Below are positions 23,801-33,446 of a DNA stretch of 64,000 nucleotides, piece by piece. The notes beneath the pieces are model-generated. The model was not told where the DNA came from. It did not search any database and worked only from the letters and a program-made list of their open reading frames with translations. The DNA comes from Cylicocyclus nassatus (lineage: Eukaryota > Nematoda > Chromadorea > Rhabditida > Strongylidae). The stretch lies in contig CATQJL010000223.1 of the NCBI GenBank assembly GCA_958299035.1, positions 76,029,600 through 76,093,599 of the forward strand. Reading direction: 5' to 3'. The position numbers were made by a program, and so were the translations under genes. How positions within the stretch are numbered: position 1 is the stretch's first letter; every line of letters starts with the position of its first letter.

Positions 23801-26800
23801 AATCAGGATTAGCACAAACTGCCGAAATGCGCAACTCAAACTTTTTTCAACTTATGAAAAGCTACTATATTACCAACGACTTAAATAGGCAAGGCGATTT
23901 TCAGGAGTGACAAGGATACCCTTAGCTTGGCTATCTTACAAGGCAAGGACTGCTTAGTCGAAGCGGCCCTTTGAGATGGGACATTACATCGTTTTGAGTG
24001 CCTCAAACATTAATTCCAAATCTATCTTCCTCATCCGCTGAGCATTCTTGCACGAGGAGTTATTAGCTTTATTAGAACAAAAGATTGAGTGTGCAAGTAG
24101 CACAAAAATATTCGTATTTTTCTTAACGAGTAAATAAGCAATGATAAATTTTAGAGCACTTTATGCAATGAGTACTTTCGGATTAAATATCTTCGCACTC
24201 AGCTGCCTCATTCGAGAAAGTAAAGAGCAAGAAATATTAGCAATTCACACGCATTCCATTTCTTAATTCAATAAACGCTCATAACTCCTCCCATACACGT
24301 TCTGCAGATAAGATAACCTTTGATTCAACTGGCTTGGAGTCTGGAAGGCAAAGCTTTGTGACCTAATTAAGACCGCTCGCGCCCGCGACGCAGTCTGCGT
24401 CTCTCCCGCGTGCGTGCTCTCTGGTCGTTATCTCGCTTTAATTAGATTACTAAGCCCTTCCTTCCAGCCGCCAATTCGGTTAAATCAAATAATAATTAGC
24501 GTTGGGTACACACCAAGATGATATATCCCATCTCAAACGGTACTTCGACTGACCATTGTTCCCTTGTTAGCTTTGCTTCCAATTTTATTTACTTCTTCTT
24601 GCTTCTTTTCTGAAAAAAGTTATTCCTCGTATTGATGTATACTAGTTTTGTTGTAGAGTAAAGTAGAGTTGCATAAATGCACATGAAATAAAGAGATACA
24701 GAGGCGAGGATGGAGGCCTTCAAACCTTCCATGGACATGTGCCGTACACATACTGCTTCATGCTCGAAGACTCCACTGTTAGCCTTTTTTTTACAATGAC
24801 GGATACTTCTACTCTCTGTCTAATTGGAGTTGGCGGCTGGAAAGGAAGTTCCGGTCGATCAGATAGCACGTAAGCGAGGAAGACGCAGAGCCTGCTCCCC
24901 CACGCTTACGTGCGCAGAGCCTGCTCCCCCACGCTCGCTATTCGATTGAAGCCTCGCCCTCCAGCCGCCAACTCTAGTGAAACAGAGTAACAGGGTAACA
25001 AGCCAGTGCTTTGATCCTCCCAGATTGCCCTAGCACCAGTTTACTATTTGGAGGGTAAATGGACTTGATTGACTATTGACACGAAGTTGCAAGGGGAGGG
25101 GGGTTGAATTTCGACATCGGGTTATAGCGGCGCCGCATACCACAAAGTCAGTCGTCCAGGTGCTATAAATTACTAACAAGGTAAACTTTTTTAGTCGAAG
25201 TGGCCTTTCCGCATGACAGCTGTATCGCTTTGTAAAGCAATGAACGGTGAATCAAAATCTGTCTTTCTTTTCCGCGGAATAGATCTCTGTTATGGTTTTC
25301 GGAATTTCAAACTTGTCAAACCTTATATGGCACAAAATTAGCGAAAAGCTATACGAAACACCTATGGGTTTGCAAAGGATGTATTTTCTTTTGTAGTCAA
25401 GCTACTTGGTACAAATTAAATTACCTACTTCCAATTGCCGTACAGCTCTACGCTATGTAATTTTGTGCCACCTATAACATAACAATTGGACGCATAATTT
25501 TTTTTGTATGGATGTTCCGCGGAAAAAAGAAAGCAAATTTGGAATCAGCGTACAAAGTCCCGCTAGCGATATAAATGTCATGTGCAAAGGCCACTTTGAC
25601 TAGAAGGCTTCCCTTGTGAGTAAAGATGTGGCCATGATCAAAAATAAACGCTAAGATTAGAATCTACATTGAGGTAAGAGTCAAACCTTCCTTGAGGTAA
25701 ACACCTACCTCGTGGTAACTTCTCAACGCGTATTTCAACTTCAAGGTTCGTTGATGATTATGGCTGTGGTAGTACTTTGTTGGAAATCACCATAACTAAG
25801 ACTTCTTGACGCTAGTTAACCAGCTTCACATTATTTTTTCAACGAACCCACAAGGCAACCAATTGGAAACAACTGAGATAAAATTTTCTCTTGTCCTAAA
25901 ATTAGGCAGTGTCAGTGAAGGCGGCGTTCATTGCACTCACGATCACAGTTCGTTCTTTAGGCTATAACCTTATCCAACAATAAGCTTTAAACAACTGGGT
26001 CTTCTCATTGTAATTTTCAGAATGATTTCCTTTACTCCTCTGAACGTGTGAAGCCATAACATCATTACTTTGAATGAAAATGCTGACAAGGTACTTCTTT
26101 ATTTTAAACGATGCTGTCGTGGTTTCAAGTCTGTTTCTCAATCTGGTGAAGTGCTATTGTCATTATTCTATCTAATAACGAAACCGGCAACCTGTTATTC
26201 ACTTTGTGATTTGGTTTGGATTAAAACAGTCATGAAATGATTATGGTAACCTGCTGTTCATTTGTTTATTGGGAAATTCTGTAGAACCTAGTGTGCTCGT
26301 ATTTTGATTGAAGGCTTACTCCGTATTGACAAAGTAGATTGCAAAAGGGACCATCAAAAATTATTCGATTACCACAATGTACCCTTTGATTCATCGGGAG
26401 TGGCGGCTGGGATGGAGTTCACGTCCGCGAGTCCTGCATCTCTTTCGAAATGGTGCTCTCTAGTGACTGAAGCTCTGCTTTTTCCGTGCTCATCTTAGGA
26501 AAACGATCAGAGAGGAAAGAGTTGCAGAGCTCGAGCAGCCCATTCACAAGCCGCCACCCTCGATGAAACAAAGGATCACCATGATTAAGCCATCGAAGGG
26601 TATGATGTTTCGACCAATTTATAGTTCATATATAAAATCGTGACGACGGAATTTACTGCGAGCTTTATGCCTAAGCGTGCATAAAACGCCCATACAAAAA
26701 GGCATCAACTCAACATCCAGCCCAAACTTCCATTATAAATATTATTATGAGTAAGCAAAAAACCATTCGGCTGGAGATGAAAACCAAGAAAGTGCGAATT

Positions 26801-29498
26801 CCGGAAGAAGTGGCGTGCGTGTCGCGCGCGGTAGCGCCGTCCTCACGATTTTAAAAATGCTCAATACTACCATTTTGGGCAATCTTTTGGAAATAGTAGC
26901 AGAAAATTAAATAGTTCTATATACGTTAAACAAATGTCGCACTGCTATGCGAACGCTTTTCGAATCATGAGGCCAGGAGGAACGCTATCGGCGACAGTTA
27001 CGGTAACCATTGAACATTAGAGGCACCGTCAACTCTAACTTGGGGGTCTTGAACTTCTGGCAGCTTACCGTAGAAATCTCTATCAAGCAAATGTTTAAGT
27101 CGCTATGAATGTCGCGAAAATCGCAGTGAAATAACGAAGCATGAGGACCTCAACTCGGCACCGCCCCTGCAGTAATGCACGTCCATCCGTGGGCGGCGCC
27201 CATCCAAAAACCGTTCCGATTATCGGCCTGCGGGCTATTCGGGACGTTGATTGTCGAGGGTTTTACGCGGATTCTCACTTTCTATTCGGAATCAGGGACA
27301 TGGGAAGGTCCTGGGACGACCAAAGCATGGAAGTCAAGAATCTGGGTGGACGGTACCTTTAAGTTGACCAATGCGAGCATAACTTCAAGGTGCACCTTCT
27401 TCGTTTTTCTTCGTGTGAGCAGCTCAGCCGGTTTGCTGTGCCTCACAAAACGTCGCTAAGTAAGACAATTATCTTATTTGATGCGCAGCATTGTGGAGGG
27501 TCTTGAATCGTTGAAAATTCTAGCGTGTTTGGGCTGGTCGATTTCATGGAAAAATAACCTGCACCTTGTACCAGTAAAATCAAAGTACTTGAAGTTTTTT
27601 GCATTTACTGTGCTAAATGTCATAAAGAATTCCTCATTCTCTAAATCTGATAATGCATTATTCAGGGTTGAATCGGACGTCAATGTCAAAATTATTCTAT
27701 TCTGTCTACTTTTATAAGTCTAAAGAAATTCAAGTACGACAATCTTTGTGAGATCAAAAGCCATATAGAGCTCAACTTGGCGGATCGTTATCAGAGGAAA
27801 TTTAAATAAGAAATTTGATTTGTATCTTGTTCCAGGAAACATTGAATTTTATTGATCTGCGGTTCTGCCGTTCAGTAAATCCAAAGTAATAGTTGAGTCG
27901 CTTAAAAGCCAGTCCTATAGTATGAGGCGCTCTAGAAAGGAAAGAGCTTACTAAAGTCTTAAATTTTTATAAAACGATAATGTACATATAATGAATGTTA
28001 GATGTAAAAATCTCGAGTTTACTACTCAACTTATATCCTTTAGTGAAGAAGCCGCTGCACAGTATAACATGGAGATCTCAGCTCAACCACCGATCAAACC
28101 ACCTGCAACGAAACATCGACATAGTCTCCATACATCTTCAGTACAACATCTACAAATCAACACTACTGCATTCGATAAAGCCAGTCGGTCAAACGGACAG
28201 CTTTCTAAAAACGTAAGAGGTTCAAAATTTTGAAGTGCCATGTTTTTTTAGCTTCAAAAGAACTACTTTCATACTTTTCGTCTGAGCACAAGGAACAAAG
28301 GTTGTAACATCTCAGTTATGTCTTTGCGAATTTGCTTTGAAATCTTAAATCTGAGTTAATTTGTGCGCATGGAGCATGGGTGAATGCTGCTTCCATAAAC
28401 TTCAATAATGCGAGTTTCGAAAAGTAGAAATTCATACTTAATTTGCGTTAGTGCACACAACAAGAGCAAAAACAAAAATTTTCCGAAAAGACTATGTCTA
28501 AAAAATCTTCAAAATATGATGATGTCGTACTTTCATGTGCACCATGCCTTATAAAAGTTCTCGACAAGTTTTCTACAGGGCTTAACAACTGCAGTGTCGG
28601 TTGTACCAGCTGTCCGCTCCCGCGCGGCCGCCTCGCCTTTACCCTGCTCCTCTTTCGCGAACACATGCTCTCTGGTCACTTTCCCACCACAAGCGTGAGA
28701 TTGCAAATGATTAGAGAGCGTGTTCGGGAAGAGTTGTAGAAACCTGCGCAGGAGCCGAGATGCTGGTGCACCCGACACTGCAGTTTATAAGCCTTATACA
28801 TGTCAAATGATAAAGAATGTTGGTGCCAATATAACCTTTGATTCAATTGGATTGGCGGCTTGAAGGCGGGGCCTTGTGACCTAACTGAAGCCGCTCGCGC
28901 CCGCGACGCAGTCTGCGTCCCTCTCGCGCGCGTGCTCTTTGACCATTCCCTAGCCTTAAGTAGGTCACGAAGCCCTGCCTTCCAGCCGCCAATCCAGTTG
29001 GATCAAAGGGTACGATCAACATGAGAAGATTACTTTCTAATATAGATAAAGAAGGAAAACGAAATAAAGGATTGAAAGCCAGATTGATTTCTGAAAAAGC
29101 CGATTGCTTTGCGAGCTTCCTTATATTGTCTTGAGATTGAATCTGAGAAATTCCAGGAAAGTTAAGGGTTCTTTTTATCACCATACCGAAGTGACAGAGC
29201 GAACCCTTATTCTTGCGCCCAGAACTTAAGCTCTGATCTATTTGTTCTTTTCGTGATCTTTACTTAAAAAATTTAACATTGTTTCAATTAAAGATATCGC
29301 ATTCAAAAGGCTATTCTTATTCAATTTTTAACGTTCAACTTCCAGGCAAATGGACCACAACGCTCGACATCATCAGACTATTGCCGAGAAGAGCGCAAAG
29401 AGCCGCTTTCAAACAGTAATAAGTTTATGAAATGGCTTGGATTAGGTGGTAGTGAAAAGAAAGATTTGAAAAATCGCCGAATGAGCACTTTTACTTGA
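20864..29498 (+). CDS. Plus-strand gene, last three exons (5' end unresolved)
   Basis: Exon a (20864-20952) follows TTTTTTAG and ends at GTAAGT. It encodes a highly charged coiled-coil-like segment (AEQKEKEKRQRERLRSLELQ). Exon b (28044-28212) follows CCTTTAG and ends at GTAAGA. Exon c (29346-29498) follows CTTCCAG and ends at TGA. Phases agree at both junctions: exon a leaves two bases that join the first base of exon b as TGT, and b to c is phase 0. The predicted C-terminus is 136 residues, with a Ser/Thr/Pro-rich middle and a basic end (KFMKWLGLGG ... RRMSTFT). Introns of 7.1 and 1.1 kb are filled with MITEs. I do not recognise the family. Upstream exons must exist but I could not place them. 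Confidence 0.65.
20953..22589 (+). other. Intron (left part), no further feature
   Basis: This is part of the 7.1-kb intron between exons a and b. It is AT-rich, and no exon with matching phase was recognised. Confidence 0.4.
22588..23611. mobile_element. Mariner-like element with ~330-bp inverted arms
   Basis: The ends are TTAGGTCATTCCGAAAGTAA (22590) and its inverse, ending at 23609. TA is duplicated on both sides (22588-22589, 23610-23611). The terminal sequence and TA target are of mariner type. The arms extend ~330 bp with high identity, leaving a ~350-bp spacer without transposase. It is therefore a foldback or MITE derivative. As an intronic inverted repeat it would fold into long double-stranded RNA in the host transcript. 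Confidence 0.8.
23938..24010. repeat. ACAAGG-TIR family, single end
   Basis: It starts ACAAGGCAAGGACTGCTTAG and continues CGAAGCGGCCCTTTGAGATGG, the same terminus as at 3678 and 25176. I could not find the partner end. Confidence 0.4.
24316..24490. mobile_element. MITE, CCTTTGATT-TIR family, copy 2
   Basis: The left end ACCTTTGATTCAACTGGC continues to CTGGAAGGCAAAGC. The right end reads CCTTCCAGCCGCCAATTCGG then TTAAATCAAAT. The core GACGCAGTCTGCGTCTCTC is palindromic. It lies in the intron. Confidence 0.7.
24811..24989. mobile_element. MITE related to the CCTTTGATT family (GGCGGCTGG arms)
   Basis: GAGTTGGCGGCTGGAAAGG is inverted at CCTCCAGCCGCCAACTCTAG (24957-24976). The outer TIR is ACTCT(.)TGT..A. 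The core repeats GCAGAGCCTGCTCCCCCACG twice in tandem (about 24886 and 24915). The arms share GGCGGCTGGA with the CCTTTGATT family but the outermost bases differ. Confidence 0.55.
25176..25617. mobile_element. MITE, ACAAGG-TIR family, copy 2
   Basis: It runs from ACAAGGTAAACTTTTTTAGT to the inverse ending ACTAGAAGGCTTCCCTTGT at 25617. The arms are ~65 bp and include GTCGAAGTGGCCTTT and its complement. It is intronic and has no coding capacity. Confidence 0.65.
25755..26625. mobile_element. Non-coding DNA element, same family as the gag insertion
   Basis: This segment aligns along its length with 44893-45552. Shared phrases include GTTAACCAGC, CTTCACAT, CATAACATCATTA(C), TATAACCTTATC and the right-end GTTTCGACCA. 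It carries a nested CCTTTGATT-family MITE at 26382-26575. The boundaries are taken from the second copy and are approximate on the left. Confidence 0.5.
26382..26575. mobile_element. MITE, CCTTTGATT-TIR family, copy 3 (diverged)
   Basis: It starts CCCTTTGATTCATCGGGAG then TGGCGGCTGGGATGG after TA. It ends GCCGCCACCCTCGATGAAAC then AAAGGATC. It is nested in the element at 25755-26625. Confidence 0.6.
27024..27360. mobile_element. MITE, GGCACCGTCCACC family, copy 1
   Basis: The left end is GGCACCGTCAACTCTAACTT and the right end is GGTGGACGGTACCTTTAAG. The inner segment (GGAATCAGGGACATGGGAAG, GTCAAGAATCTGGGTGG) matches, in inverse, the start of the element at 47897. Short ORFs across it (e.g. 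27175-27459) are therefore repeat-derived. Confidence 0.55.
28578..28795. mobile_element. Foldback MITE in the intron
   Basis: AACTGCAGTGTCGGTTGTAC on the left is inverted at the right as GTGCACCCGACACTGCAGTT. The interior resembles the GC-rich cores of the neighbouring MITEs (GAACACATGCTCTCTGGTCA). There is no coding capacity. Confidence 0.55.
28834..29010. mobile_element. MITE, CCTTTGATT-TIR family, copy 4
   Basis: ACCTTTGATTCAATTGGATT starts after TA (28832-28833). The right end GGATCAAAGGG is followed by TA (29011-29012). The ~177-bp length equals copy 1. It lies in the last intron of the plus-strand gene. Confidence 0.75.
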
Positions 29499-30122
29499 AA
29501 GTGATTTGTATCGATTATTTGCAAATGTTTTTGTTGCTGCTTAATTATTTTCATTTATTTTTTCTTACAGAAATTGTTGCAAACAATGTTGTTTTACATA
29601 ATTTCCATTGTGCATCTGTACTTTGCTGTTGATTCAATTAGATTATCAATTAATTACTCTTTAACGCAACGCTTGATTCAAAACTGACCCATTGCTCTAC
29701 AATCTCATTGTAGCTCATCTTTTGTTCTGAAAATGACACTTACCAGCACTAGGCAAGTGCCAGTCGTTAATCTTCGTAATAATTTTTGATTTCGGATATT
29801 CAGCAGTGTAAAAATTTGCAATCTTTATTGCACATTTTTTGTATAAATAGATTCTTCTGTAGAATCAGCGTTGAAAATAATTCAAAAATATTTTACTACA
29901 GACAGATCCTAGTACATACAGAGGATATAAAATAGTAGTCTTGCTTGTCTTGTCCTTTTTTTAAGATTCTGAAAGAGAGAACAATATCAAATTCTCATAA
30001 TGCCAAGAGTATGAGCATGTGTTGTAGTGTTGATGATAATAACGCTTTCTTCGAACGCTAATCACTCTAGTATCAGTAGATAGAGTAAAAAAGTGAGATA
30101 ATCAATTTTTTGTTCTACTCAG

Positions 30123-30435
30123 TTAATGAAGAAGGAGGAAGGAGGAGGAAGTGGACGCAAATTGAACAAGAATCGAGCTTCACAATCAGTTTTATATTCT
30201 GCTTTCCGAAAGTACGTGGATCAAGAAAAGAAGTTTCAAAAACGGAAGGAAATGATTATTGTTACGGTCGTGTACACTGGAAGCGGTTTTTCAGCTTCTG
30301 TTGTATGTCTCGTGATTCGCCTCCAAACTTTGAACTCGAAATTGTTCCTTATCTGCGGAACAGTTTTTTGAAAGGAGTTATGAGCAGTTCCTCCTCTAGC
30401 TTAACGTGTTTGCAGAGTACGAGTAATATTAGCAG
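30123..30435 (+). CDS. Two phased exons, possible alternative 3' continuation or new gene
   Basis: The acceptor TTGTTCTACTCAG precedes 30123. The exon 30123-30211 (LMKKEEGGGSGRKLNKNRAS...) ends at GTACGT. An 83-base intron ends in GTTTTTCAG, and the exon 30295-30435 (FCCMSRDSPPNFELEIVP...) ends in CAG|GTGAGA. The phases match (two bases plus one). The first exon starts in phase 0, as does exon c at 29346, so exon b (28212) could splice to either. Alternatively, ATG 30126 lies three bases after the acceptor, as in trans-spliced nematode genes. The next exon was not found. The family is unknown. Confidence 0.4.
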
Positions 30436-30677
30436 GTGAGAAATGTAGCTAGAGGTCATAGTGTACTAAACTACTACCTGAGAATGCCAGCTTGACCTAG
30501 GTCGCTTTGCGACTTTAAGACTCGCACTGGTCAGTTTGCAACGTCAGCAAAACTCACGTAGCGGTATTGGGTTTGCGAACATTTTTCAGTGCCATAAACG
30601 CTAAGTAAACCCACCATAAATGAATCTTCCTTCTAACAATTTTCATGTTTCATGTTTGAACACTGGCATTGTTGTAT
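30436..30677. other. Noncoding stretch after the 30123-30435 exons
   Basis: I see no exon or repeat with clear ends. Confidence 0.3.
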
Positions 30678-30935
30678 CGTCGCCTCCCCGGTGTACGTTG
30701 GGCGGAGCATTTGCAGGCATTTGAACGTGTTGTTGACTTGTCAAACCTCTACTGCAAAGTATGGTTTTTTGTACTCTCTAAATTGCCACGTATAATTTTT
30801 GCTGCTGTCATACGTGGCAAAGTCGGTAGCGAGAGATCACCAAGAACAATGCCTTGTCGTAGAGAGTTAACAAGTTCACCAACGTGTTCAAATGTCTGCA
30901 AATGCTCCGCCCAACGTACGCCGGAGAGGCGACGG
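30678..30935. mobile_element. Foldback element with ~65-bp arms
   Basis: CGTCGCCTCCCCGGTGTACG plus TTGGGCGGAGCATTTGCAGG on the left is inverted as GGTGTTCAAATGTCTGC-like sequence through CCGGAGAGGCGACGG on the right. A smaller inner pair is GCCACGTATAA / TACGTGGCAA. Confidence 0.65.
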
Positions 30936-30944
30936 TAACTTTTC

Positions 30945-32265
30945 AATTCTGTTGTGCCATACAAGGTTCGTTATGGTGGCAGCTTTATTCGATCGGGTTT
31001 ACGTTTCAACGTCTTCGTCGTCCTCAGAGGCCTGGAAAATTCAAAGCATGATCGCAACACCATGCCACCAAATGCTCCATCAAATGTTGCTAGTTGCGGC
31101 GTCGTTCCAGATGTACTCCACGAACCACCGCTATATGTGCTATGCTCAGATTCACGCGCGAACGCGCTCAGATTCCACGGAATGGTTAGATGTCATTTTT
31201 GAACATACAGCTCAATTTATCCAATGCATTTCAAGACCGAAATGGTACCGCAAGGAGAGCAGCAAGAACATCCTCATAAATGCAAGACCAGCACATTCTA
31301 TGTATGTGAAAAGAGCAGTAATCGGAAATATGTCTAGAACGGCTGCAAAGGTGCTCCGGCGAGGATGAACGCCACGAATTTCGAAACTTAGCCGTTGAAG
31401 ATCGCATGCAACAACGGTTATTCATTGCACCAAGCACGAAATTCTCAGTGCAGTGATCATACTAGTTGCAGCAGCATTGGAGACAGACTTCCATTGTGTC
31501 TTCCGTTTTTCTCGGACAAAATTAGTGCATAAATCGAGCGCAACTAGAGAATGATGTAAACTTGATAAGCGTTCTAAACGACAATCTTAAGAAGCAGCTC
31601 GAAAAACAGGATTTACGAACGAGAGTGCATATCAGATTACTGTAGTATGCATGGAAAAGGGATAGGTGAGACTGGAGAGGTCCTAAGCGTTCGCATAAAA
31701 GAGCATGTGGCGAGTAAAAGACAGCAAGCCTAGTATCACCGTTTGGTAGGTACAGAAATGAAGTACCACCGAAACATTTTCAAATCAGATGTACGACCTC
31801 TACTTGCGAGAATCGAACCTCTGCTAGAAAGGCTCTCAAAGCCTTCTGAATCTTTGCCAAGGACCCAGAAATGAACATTAAAAATGAGTGCCCGTCGATA
31901 ACAGCAGACTTCCCATCCTTCGTATCCTTATGCGAGCTATTCTGTTTAGATAAAATATGGGTCTTTGGCACTAATACTCTAGTATAGCTCACTCGTCTGC
32001 CACGTCAGTCACTTCCGACGGACATCACATATAGCTGTGGTGCAAGGGTAGATTCATCTCCTTGTCGGCATATTTGTGGAGTACATTTGGAACGACGCCG
32101 CAACTAGCAAGACTTGATGGAGCATTTGGTGGCATGATGTCGCAGATCATGTTCTGAATTTTCCAGGCCTCTGAGGACGACGAACCCGTTGAAACATAAG
32201 GCTTATCGAATAAGGCTACACTATAACAAACCTTGTATGGCACAAGAGAACTGAAAAGTTGAACC
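30945..32265. mobile_element. Large inverted repeat (~200-bp arms, ~900-bp spacer)
   Basis: The left arm (about 30945-31145) and right arm (about 32060-32265) are inverse copies. Shared phrases are GCCATACAAGGTT, ACGTTTCAACG/CGTTGAAAC, TCCTCAGAGGCCTGGAAAAT, GCACCAAATGCTCCATCAA-type sequence and GCGGCGTCGTTCC. Each arm can be read as a peptide with SSSSEAWKIQ and NAPS..ASCGVVP, so it may derive from a coding element. The two copies have frame differences. The family is unknown. Confidence 0.5.
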
Positions 32266-32508
32266 TTCCTTGTTATGCGACTCCCCATGCTAAGTAATGT
32301 AAATCTTTCAAATATTATTGTCGTGAAAAGCAAACTCGACACAGCTACAGGTCAAGCGGCTTATTATAAGTCACGAAGGTCCTCAGAGGTCGGCACACAT
32401 GGCAAATTTATCCCCTAGCGCTCGTCTCAACAAGACAGCTGTTACGAGCTATAACATGCCAACCATATTGCGTTTCGACTGTACTAGTTTCTCGATGCGA
32501 TTACTCTC

Positions 32509-32985
32509 ACAAGGGAACGATACTTGGAAGTGCACTTTCTATATGGTATGTATACTGTCTTATAGAGCATTAAACACTGATTCCAAATCTGCTTTCGGTA
32601 CCTACAAAGCACTTTTGAGATGGAAGTTATGAGAGGTTTTTGGAGCAAAATTCTATGGTCTTGGTTAAGTAAAAACGGACGTTAAGGTCTTTCCTGTGCT
32701 TGAATAGAGTAAAGACTAGCTCAAGTTTATTAAACTGAAGGTATTAATTGCAGAAAGTGCCCTACTGGTGATCATGATTCCCACTAAGCTCACAGACACA
32801 GCTCTAAATGATTTTATTGTACCTGCGTCTCATTTTCTGCAAAAAATTTCTATGACTCCCTTCCCAAAAGTGTTTTGCAGACACCAAAAGCAGATTCGGA
32901 ATTAGCTTTCCATGCTCTATAAGATAGTGTACATTTTCTATGGAAACGCCACTTCGACCAAGTATCCTTCGCTTGGTAGCACTTT
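32509..32985. mobile_element. MITE, ACAAGG-TIR family, copy 3
   Basis: The left arm runs ACAAGGGAACGATACTTGG ... CTTATAGAGCATTAAACACTG ... CCAAATCTGCTTTCGGTACC. The right arm inverts it from 32875 to about 32985 (AAAGCAGATTCGGAATTAG ... CTCTATAAG ... GCCACTTCGACC). The right terminus is degraded compared with copies 1 and 2. Confidence 0.55.
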
Positions 32986-33144
32986 CTGATTAAAGGCAGC
33001 TTTCAGGCAAATCTGCACCTATGGGAATTTTACGTGGAAAGTAATTTTGGACACCAACTAACTGCCCAACCGGCAGTTCAGGTAGTACTCTAACGGCTAA
33101 GATATTTTTATCGAAACTATACCTCATACTTCAGGACCTTATTT

Positions 33145-33213
33145 CGCATGGATTCATGGCGCAGCCCATCAGTTTCGCACGAGGACCCGCGCTTGCGCCA
33201 TGAATCCATGCGC
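33145..33213. repeat. Short foldback
   Basis: GCATGGATTCATGGCGCA is inverted at TGCGCCATGAATCCATGC with a ~30-base loop. It overlaps a 99-codon open frame (33148-33447), which I therefore do not call as a gene. Confidence 0.5.
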
Positions 33214-33446
33214 AATACGATCATGAGGCCCAGTTTAGAGGCGTATGTCTCAGCCTTTAGTGAGCCACCTGCGCTGCCGCTTGGGCAGTGGCTTGGTCAG
33301 GGCCCGAAAGTTACTATTCACGTGAAATCCCCATATGTCCAGATTTGCCTGAATGCTGCCTTTAAGTCCCGCAAGAGTCTTGCGCGACTGAAAACTACGG
33401 AACTAAAAAGGAGTCTTGCGCGAGAACTTGACTTTGTTTCGAACTA

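Noticed and set aside
27141..27459. Overlapping 73- and 94-codon ORFs
   Set aside because: They fall in the MITE at 27024-27360, whose second copy at 47897 does not keep the frame.
28448..28778. Overlapping ORFs of 72-81 codons on both strands
   Set aside because: They are explained by the GC-rich palindromic MITE at 28578-28795.
30892..31368. 158-codon ORF (+)
   Set aside because: It spans the end of one foldback element and the arm of another. No splice or start context, and the second arm shows frame differences.
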